DNA of 64,000 nt from Fallopia convolvulus. Lineage: Eukaryota; Streptophyta; Magnoliopsida; Caryophyllales; Polygonaceae. The translations under genes and the position numbers were made by a program. The notes under the pieces were generated by a model. That model saw only the letters and a list, made by a program, of their open reading frames with translations. It had not been told where the DNA came from and made no database searches. Below are positions 56,489-64,000 of the stretch, piece after piece. Position 1 is the stretch's first letter. Each line of letters starts with the position of its first letter. The stretch spans positions 5,317,338 to 5,381,337 of the forward strand of contig OZ024735.1 of NCBI GenBank assembly GCA_964016875.1, read 5' to 3'.

Positions 56489-56917
56489 GTGAGTCTGATC
56501 GTTGGGAGAGTTTGTGATGTGATTCCATTGACATCCGAGCCCACAATGGAGCACACGTCGGAACACTTGGAGGAGCCACGGCATACCCTAGACGCACCTG
56601 CTCTAGACGCGCCTGCAAGCTTGGATGGTGGCGCGTCCTTGCGGAGGGCCGATGGCGCGCCTTTGCCAAGGGACGGTGTGCCCTTGCACACGGCTGGAGG
56701 CGCGCCCTTGCATGCGGATGGCGCGCCTGGCCAAAAGGCGGATTCCGGTTTTGATGGTGCTAAATCTCAAGGAGCCACACCTTATCTAGGTCGTATTACG
56801 CAATCCCGAGCTAAAGCCATTCTATGTCAAGTACAAGTGGAGCTCATGGGTTGTAGCTTTCCAAAGGAGTGTAATGAAAATGGTTGGAGTCTTATCTTGC
56901 TTCATGGTTCTAAGTGA
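56489..56917 (+). pseudogene. Possible retroelement fragment with ITQSRAK motif
   Basis: A 142-codon ORF with a repetitive Ala/Gly/Asp/Pro middle (GAPLHADGAPG-like) and a YLGRITQSRAKAI segment resembling the ITRSRAK motif found in many plant Ty3/gypsy proteins. It lies just upstream of an LTR end and primer site at 57531-57546, so it may be inside the LTR or be the tail of a neighbouring element. Coding status uncertain. Confidence 0.4.
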
Positions 56918-58406
56918 CAATTCTACGGTTAAGGACAATTAGTATGCTTTCGGGTTTTCGGGTTAATTTATGTAATTTCCTTAAGTGAGGGGGCTGATTT
57001 TTTGAGGCGTTGTATTAGGTTTTATGGCCGGCTTCCCCCTCCTCCTTCTCTGAGACTTGGACGAAAATACTCTCTTGTTGTTTCTTTACTTTGTTCAATC
57101 TAGTTTGCATTTCTTTCGTTCAATCTCGTTGTTCGATTGTTGGTGAGTAATATCCGACAATCTTGCATATTAGTTTGCTCAATTCTCGGTGAGTCATATA
57201 CAAGGTTTGATCATCCATATCCAACAATCCATCAATCCACTTCCAAACGCTCCATCCATCGATCCATGTCCATCTCAATGGAATTCTGCACCATGTCAGT
57301 ATTTTCACCATAACTTCCAAATTACATATCATCTGACTCTCACATTTTGAGGGGTTAAACTAGACTCAGATATCTAAATTCTCTTTTTGGAATCACCCAA
57401 TGCCGAGTTCGGACAAGGAAGATCCAGCCAGTTGAAGACGGGTCAGATTCCTTGGTGTTTGTTGTCGGAATTCCTTGGATTCTCTTGGCGATCTCTTTGC
57501 ACCACCTCCATCACCATCGATCCGGACATCAAGTGGTATCAGATCCATGTGAAGGTATCACCAAATAAATCTTGTTTCGAACTTGAATTTCCACTTGTTA
57601 CAAGTTTTTTGTTCGAAATTGTTGTGTGGCTGCGTTGTTGTTGTGTGCGACATTAGAGGTTGTCTTTGTCTTGTGTTGTTGTGGACATTTTTTGTCTTGA
57701 AATTGTTGTTGTCTTGGCCGAGTTTGGTGCTCAGACATGGCTGCAAAACCATGCTAAAAAACGTCCATGGATTAACTCCAAAGGTCCATTTAATTTGGTA
57801 TTGAAAGGTTGTTCCTATTGCTAGTTTAATGCCTTCAACTAGTAGATGTATTGATTGATCCTTTGCTGAATTTGTGGCTTACAAAACGTGGGATTAGAGA
57901 CCAAAAACCAGCCTTGCTTTTGTCTTCGTTACATGCTTGTGAAAGATTCGGTGCTAGGATACGGGAACGACACCAAGACGGAACATCTTGTGTTGTTGTT
58001 TAAGTGCCTTTGAATTTTTGTTGAAAATCAGAAAAACCTTTTCCGGCGGCGTAAAGCTAATAAGGGGCCGGGCACAGAAAAAAGATTAAGACTAGAAAAA
58101 CCTTGTCCGGCGGTGTAAAGCTAATAAGGGGTCGGGCATGGAAAGAGTAGTAATCTAGTAGTGCCTAGCAAAGGCCTACTCGAAAATATAAAAAAAAAAA
58201 TTAATTCATTCCTTATACTTGATGTTTTGTCTTGGTGGTTTAGTAGCTTCCTAGCATTGTTTTCCTAAGCAAGTGTGTGGTGAATCTTGTCTTTGTTGCT
58301 CTTTGTTGTTTTTACCTACTTGCAACTTGTCGCATTTTCATCTCGGGCAAGTCTTGGTGGTTAATTCAAGTGCACTCTATACCTTGACCTTTGCCGTGTT
58401 TTTAAG
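56918..58406 (+). other. LTR 3' part and leader of a third gypsy-type retrotransposon
   Basis: An LTR 3' end (GGACATCA) is inferred at about 57531 from the primer site 2 bp further on; the LTR start was not located. The leader 57547-58406 contains two imperfect copies of CTTTTCCGGCGGCGTAAAGC-like sequence, (T/C)CGGCGG(C/T)GTAAAGCTAATAAGGGG, at about 58038 and 58106. No ORF of note. Confidence 0.5.
57534..57546 (+). promoter_or_regulatory. Met-tRNA-type primer binding site
   Basis: TGGTATCAGATCC, like the TGGTATCAGAGC initiator-Met primer site of many plant LTR elements, located 2 bp after ...GACATCA and about 870 bp before the gag start. Confidence 0.75.
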
Positions 58407-59592
58407 ATGACAAGTGTAGGTGATGAGAAGGATAAGCAACAGGTTGAAGAGACGTCCACTAGTTCGGTGGCTGCCATGTTGCAATCCTTGCAACAATCCA
58501 TGGAAGCTATGGAGACTCGTATCACTAATCGGATGGCTGATTTGGAGAGCCAAGTACAAGGCCAAGATGATAGAGCACGGTTGCCTCAAACGGGGACTCT
58601 ACCAAGTGTGTTACAAAGCGCTAACCAAGTGTAGTCGTTGCACGAAGAGGCCTCTACGTCTTACTTGCCAAACACGGAGGCGCAAGCATCCATCGGTGTG
58701 AGTACCTCAATGGGGATTATGCCTCCTTACATTCCTCCTACGAGCTTCCACAATCCACACTTTGTGGCCAATTCCGGGGTAAGGCCTTCATTCGCTACAT
58801 TTCCTAATAATATTCCTATTAGTTCTACTAACTTTTCAGGATATGGAGCGCCGAGCTATCAAGAGGCCAATGCAGCAATGGCCACTCAACCCCCACCTAT
58901 TTTGCATCTACCAAGGCGTGGCCAACCTCCTAGAGGGCCGACCAATGTAGCCGCAGGGCAGCCTTGGCAAGGCGTGCCGATGCACTACGAGGAGCGGCCC
59001 CGGGATCCCCATCACGGCATTAAGCTAAACGTGCCGACTTTTTCGGGAACTTTCGACGTCGATGCATGCCTTGATTGGCTTGCCAAGTTGGATTCATTCT
59101 TTGACTTCTATGGATATGATGATGCTAGGCGAGTGGCCATGGCGGCCATACATTTTACCGACTTTGCTTACCAATGGTGGTTCGAGGACAAGGCCTTGAG
59201 TAGAGCACGTCGAATGCCTCAACTCAACACTTGGCAAGATCTAAGAGTGGCTTTAGAGGAGCGGTTCATTCCTCAAGATTATACGTAGCGCATCCATGCC
59301 AAGTTGGATCAAGTGCGTCAAGGAAACCGAACTCCCGACGAGTTTTACAACGAGCTGCGTATGCTCATTTTTCGCTCCCAAGTACAATTTCCCGACGGGT
59401 ATGTTATCTCTAAATTTGTCAATGGGTTAAATTTGGAACTAAAAAATATTGTGAGTATGTAGCACTTTAGTAAGGGTACCGATATTGAGCAAGTGCTTCA
59501 TTACACCAACCATATCTACAAGCAACTTGCTCAACGGCGTTCAAGTTCAACGACTTCTCGAGCGTGGCAGCCTTCATCCACGGCTCCTAGGG
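58407..59592 (+). pseudogene. Gag of a third Ty3/gypsy retrotransposon, cut by CACTA DNA
   Basis: Start at 58407 (MTSVGDEKDKQQ). A coiled coil (AAMLQSLQQSMEAMETRI) is followed by a Pro/Asn-rich region and Retrotrans_gag (HHGIKLNVPTFSGTFDVDACLDWLAKLDSFF, AAIHFTDFAYQWW, LEERFIPQDY, then RQGNRTPDEFYNEL). One frame runs throughout but has TAG at 58632, 59286 and 59460. The second lies where Gln is usual (DYTQR), consistent with C-to-T decay. The frame is lost at about 59592, where CACTA-type sequence starts. No zinc knuckle or pol follows inside the window. Confidence 0.82.
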
Positions 59593-60066
59593 CGCCAAAA
59601 CATCTGACCATCTGGTCAGATATTTTAGCGCGCCACATTTATTTTGGCGGGTAATATCCCGCATTTTTGGCGACCACTTGGTCGCTAAAAACAGTAATTG
59701 GTAAAATTCCCGCCATTTCAGCATATATTGCATTCTCATTCCGCTAAAAAATGCACTCTCATTCCGCTTCAACACAACTTCACTCTCATTCCGCTCTCTT
59801 CCAAAATATTCACAAAAGAGAGAAAAAATCAACCACAACTGTGAATTGATTCTAGGAAGAAATTTCGTCAAATTTTACCGACATCCTCACTAAAGGTATG
59901 TATTTAAATCTTATTCCTAATTTTTCATTCCGTCATTATATTGTTTTAGATAAATATTGACGGTAGAAAGCTTTCGTTTATATATTTATAAGAGATTGTG
60001 TTACAGAATTTTATTGCAAATAGCAAATGGTTATGTTGTAAATGTCTGTTCTGTTGTTCTGAAGCT

Positions 60067-60163
60067 GGCGACCATATGGACGCTAAATGGCGACCATATG
60101 GTCGCTAAATGCATATCAGCGACCATATGGTCGCTAATTAGCGTCCATATGGTCGCGAAATGC
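60067..60163. repeat. CACTA subterminal palindromic repeats
   Basis: Four copies of GCGACCATATGGTCGCTAAAT-like units, some as GCGTCCATATGG or CATATGGACGC. Each is palindromic around CATATG. They lie in the intron of the 5' leader, just upstream of the transposase start. Related CCACTTGG and CCATCTGG versions occur at 59605-59690. Confidence 0.85.
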
Positions 60164-60213
60164 AGTTGAATTAATTTAATTGTACTCTTATTTTGAAATG
60201 CAGGAAGGAAAAA

Positions 60214-63200
60214 ATGCGTGAGTGGATGTATGTGCGTAATATAGATGGTTTTTTTAACAACGAGTTTTTAGCTGGCGTAGAGCAATTTTTGGAATTCTGC
60301 AAATCTATGCCGTCCTATAACCCATCCGAATTAAGGTGTCCGTGTCGGAGGTGCAAGAATAAGAAAATGAAATCTATGGATGATGTGCATTATCACCTTG
60401 TTAAGGAAGGTTTTGTTCCGAACTATTACCATTGGGTTTCGCACGGGGAGACAGATGAAAGGTTCGTTGCATTGTTGGCCGAGTCTAGACAGCATGAAGG
60501 CTGTAGCAGTTCTGATGCAGCACCACCATTAAATGGTGGGAATGATAATCGAATGGCACAGATTGTGTATGATGGTTTTAATTATGGCCGAAGTGATTAC
60601 ACTGTTGAGGATCCCGTGCAGAATGCGGATATAAGGCATGAGCCAGGGGAGCAATATTATAATGAAGCGCCCAATCCTGATGCATAGCGTATGTACGACA
60701 TGTTGTCGGCCGCAAATAGGCCTTTGTGGCCTGGATGTGATATGACGCAGTTAGAGGCTGCGACTGAGCTATTGAGCCTAAAGTCTAAGCTAAGGATGAC
60801 AGAGCGCGGATATGACATGATCTCGGATTTTTGCGAACGCGTTTCTCACCTGGAGATGACATTACCAGTCACATTTTACGACACGAAAAAACTGGTTGAG
60901 GGTCTCGGTCTTCCTTACGAGATGATTGATTATTGTCCAAACTCTTGCATGATATATTGGGGTGCAGATGCAGAATACGCGACATGCAAGATATGTGACT
61001 ATCCTAGATGGAAGCAAGGCAAGACAAAGCTCATTCCCTATTCTTGTATGTTTTACTTGCCAATAACTCCACGGTTGCAGAGGTTGTACGCATCTGTGGT
61101 GACTGTCGAACACATGAGATGGCATGCAGAGCACTCACAAGATGGGGTGATGAGACATCCTTCAGATGCAGAGGCATGGAGGCACTTCAATGATGTGTGG
61201 CCAGATTTTGCATCAGAAACACGAAATGTGAGACTAGGCTTGTGCACGGACGGTTTCAATCCGTTTGGGGCGTCCGGGCGCCAGCACTCATGTTGGCATG
61301 TGATTCTGAAAACCTACAACCTTCCGTCGTCGATGTGTATGCGAGAAGAGGTTATGTTTTTGATGGTTATTTTACCTGGACCGAAGAGCCCGAAGCAGAA
61401 GTTGGATGTCTACTTGCAGCCATTGGTAGCCGAGCAGAAGGATCTGTGGCTTAATGGGGTGTGCACATACGATTCTTGGAGGAAGCAAAATTTTGTGTTG
61501 CGTGCAGCTGTAATATGGACTATTAGTGACTTCCCCGCATATTCGATGTTGTCTGGTATGTTGTTAATTTTACATATGCTAATCAATTTGAAACTATTAT
61601 ATATAATAATAATGCATATATATGATTAATTTGTGAAATTTAATTAATGCGTGATACAAAATATATGTTTGTGTAGGCTGGAACACTTTTGGGAAATACG
61701 CGTGTCCTTATTGCATGGAGGACACCGATGCATTTTATCAAACACATGGACACAAAATGTGCTGGTTCGATTGTCACAGGAGGTTTACAGAACCTGATCA
61801 TCGCTTCCGAAACAACAAGAATGATTTCAAGAAAGGTAGACGGGAGCGTCGTGGTCCCCCGATACTTCGTGATGGATACGAGATATTAGACCAGATAAAC
61901 AATATGGGCTTGATGAAGATAACTCAAGTGGGAGCTGTGGAGCACAATGTCGCGGTCAGTAGAGGTTCGGGTTGGAAGAAGAAAAGCATTTTCTGGGACC
62001 TACCTTACTGGCCTAGTCTGCTGGTAAGACATAATTTAGATGTCATGCACATTGAGAAAAATGTCTTCGATAATATTTTCTTCACCATTATCGATGTTCC
62101 GGGGAAGTCGAAAGACAAGTGGTCGGCTAGAAAGGATATAAAGGAATTGTGCAAGCGTCCGGAGTTGGAACCTGATGAGGAGGACAATATGTACCCAAAG
62201 GCTTGTTATGCACTAGATCGTCATGAAAAACAAGTGCTTCTAGATTGGTTGAGATCCGTAAAATTCCCGGATGACTACGTCTCCAACTTGAGCCGTTGCA
62301 TTGACTTGCACAAGCTTAGGCTCTTTGGGGTGAAGAGCCATGATTGTCATGTGTTCATGCAAAGGTTGATGCATGTTGCTTTTCGTCCATTTCTTGATGA
62401 CAAAGTATGGGAGCCCATAGCTCAGCTAAGTGCGTTCTTTAGAGACTTGATGTGTTACGAGCTGAAGCCTGAGGTGGTTATGCAATTGCACAAGGAAATA
62501 CCAATAATTTTGTGCAAGCTGGAGCGCATCTTTCCCCCTGCGTTATTTGATTTAATGGAGCACTTGCCTATTCATCTGCCACGGGAAGCTTCACTTTGTG
62601 GCCCTGTCAATTATAGATGTATGTATCCAGAAGAAAGGTACGTACAGTTGTATGCAGTTGTTCAGTTTTGGATTCATATAATTAACTTGTATAATAAATA
62701 TTAATGGTTTTCAATGTATATCATGTAGGCTCTTAAAAAGGCTGAAGGCCTCAGTTGACAACAAAGCCCATGTTGAGGGGTCAATTTGTAGTGCCTATCT
62801 CGTTAAGGAGACGTCCACATTTTGGTCGTATTATTTTAGCTCACATGTGGCGAGTACTCATATGGATAACGCCCGCAACGTCAGTTGCACACTTCCAGTT
62901 GGGGTTGATCCGGGTGATTTGTCTATTTTCACAACAACTGGTCGAACCTTGGGTAGCAGATCAACTGGTCGTTTCCTCACAGATGATGAATTCCATGTGA
63001 TCCAAACTTACATTCTCATGAACTGCGTCGAAGTGGAACCCTATATTGAGTACGTTTCTATAATCTCAACTAAAGTTGGTTCGATATATATAAAGTATGT
63101 ATTTCATTCAATTACTCTATCGTAGGTACTATTTGACAAACTTCGTGCGGTCGTCAAATCCAACAATAACCGATGTTGAAGAGAAAAACATTTTGGAAAG

Positions 63201-64000
63201 AAACTTCCACCTCTGGTTCTACTCCCATGTAAGGATTTCTTATATTAATTTCTATTTAATTTCAAAATGTACATATATATGTTGAATCCCAAATTGTATA
63301 TACATGTTGATTTTAAATTGCAGGCCGACACTACGGCAGTTACAAATCCTAACATTGCAACACTTGCTCGTGGACCCTCTAAAAAAGTGAGGACATATCC
63401 TGGTTACTTTGTCAATGGTTACCGATTCCACACGAGAGCACACGCATCAACCAGGGCCACTGACAGTAGTGGAGTTTGTTTTCTAGGACAAAGCTTCGGC
63501 ACCGACGAGGAGGACTTCTATGGTGTGCTAGAGGAAATCATTGAGCCGAATTACCTATCTCCAACCGTAAAGCGCCCTATTGTCTTTAATTGTTCGTGGT
63601 TTGACACTAGAAGTCGTGGAGGAACACGCATTCACCCTCACCTAAATCTTGTCGATGTGCATCGACATAAAATGTTGAGAACAAAAGATCGTTACATATT
63701 AGCACATCAAGCCACTCAAGTTTATTTCCTCGATTACCCAAAGGTGAGGCGTGCAGATGCTGAATGGAGAGCGGTCTGTAAAGTGAAGTCACGAGTGTGG
63801 CCCGATGAAGGTACGTGCGTAGACCCTCATGAGAGTGGGTCCAGGGGCATTGCCGTTGAGGAGGCATTTCAACATGATTCTTCCCTTCCACGAGTTATCG
63901 ACGACACACAAGATAATTATCCACTTGGTCCGTTAAACGACCCAAACGGAGAGGATCATGTCGTTGAGGATCAAGAAGAGACGTCTACTGAAACGTCTGA
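60214..64000 (+). CDS. CACTA transposase (TNP2-like), partial, with introns
   Basis: The ATG at 60214 (MREWMYVRNIDG) follows a leader intron 59896-60203. Exons by splice sites and homology: 60214-61555, 61677-62637, 62729-63049, 63126-63238, 63324 to the edge; all introns are GT-AG and phases fit. Domains: Transpos_assoc (CPCRRCKN, EGFVPNYYHWVSHGE), Transposase_21 (LGLPYEMIDYCPNSC, GLCTDGFNPFG, LPGPKSPKQKLDVYLQPL, CPYCMEDTDAF), DUF4218 (LMHVAFRPF, PIHLPREASLCGPV) and DUF4216 (GYFVNGYRFHT, LNLVDVHRHKML). One in-frame TAG (60685-60687) separates the first domain from YDMLSAANRPLW; otherwise the frame is open to 64000. It would cut and rejoin the element ends in the nucleus. Nearly intact, but the TAG would need readthrough or removal by splicing. 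Confidence 0.85.

Larger units (their letters stand above)
59593..64000 (+). mobile_element. CACTA (En/Spm-type) transposon, right part outside window
   Basis: A transposase gene with CACTA-family domains is preceded by short palindromic repeats of the GCGACCA..TGGTCGC(T)AA type (59605-59690 and 60067-60163), typical of subterminal DNA in plant CACTA elements. I do not find a CACTA terminus near 59593, so the left end is either degenerate or deleted; the boundary is set where gag similarity stops. The right end is outside the window. Confidence 0.75.

Noticed and set aside
59580..59620. CACTA terminal inverted repeat at the gag junction
   Set aside because: No CACTA or TAGTG pentamer with a 3-bp duplication is visible; the sequence starts directly with GGCGCCAAAACATC, so the left terminus cannot be assigned.

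Overview
The window is nuclear DNA of a flowering plant, probably a eudicot; I cannot name the species. The evidence is plant-type Ty3/gypsy elements (one Athila-like, two Tat-like), an L1-type LINE with a DUF4283 first ORF, plant hAT and CACTA transposons, GT-AG introns, and one decayed host gene (strictosidine synthase-like). No intact host protein-coding gene is visible. Nearly all of the 64 kb is transposable elements in different states of decay.

Layout. 1-3069: 5' part of a hAT element (minus strand) that runs off the left edge. 3070-8407: old flank with a LINE remnant, a short tandem duplication and a long AT-rich tract. 8408-51320: one LINE copy bounded by a 17-bp target-site duplication (TSD), into which everything else in that span was inserted. 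51321-53660: flank with a strictosidine synthase-like pseudogene. 53667-56490: a region full of TGCACTTTT-type repeats carrying two tRNA-like sequences. 56489-59592: start of another LTR retrotransposon (LTR, Met-type primer site, gag). 59593-64000: most of a CACTA transposase gene, cut by the right edge.

The central nest. The LINE (plus strand) was split inside ORF1 by Tat-A (10163-46729, minus strand, TSD attac). Tat-A was split between its second RNase H and integrase by an Athila-like element (16263-41618, plus strand, TSD tctag). The Athila element was hit twice: in its protease by Tat-B (19983-28247, plus strand, TSD ataag), and in its integrase by a hAT element (31209-35918, plus strand, 8-bp TSD ggcgaatt). 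The hAT was split after its BED zinc finger by a solo LTR (32204-33604, TSD cacac). At every junction the interrupted reading frame resumes if the insertion and one TSD copy are skipped, so the order of events can be read directly. LTR pairs differ by roughly 5% (Tat-A) and 4% (Athila) by eye, which fits that order.

Other points. Both Tat elements carry, between pol and the 3' LTR, an extra ORF on the opposite strand with a gypsy-type Transposase_28-like N-terminal region followed by a coiled coil. In Tat-A this antisense ORF lies between two tandem arrays of one repeat family, and a third 54-bp array follows, so the 3' region looks like a satellite nursery. The two hAT copies share a foldback of about 75-80 bp per arm made of CGCGATCGCG-type units just inside the 5' end. 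All the proteins here concern transposition; almost every one has stops, frameshifts or catalytic substitutions. The CACTA gene and the left hAT transposase are the least damaged.
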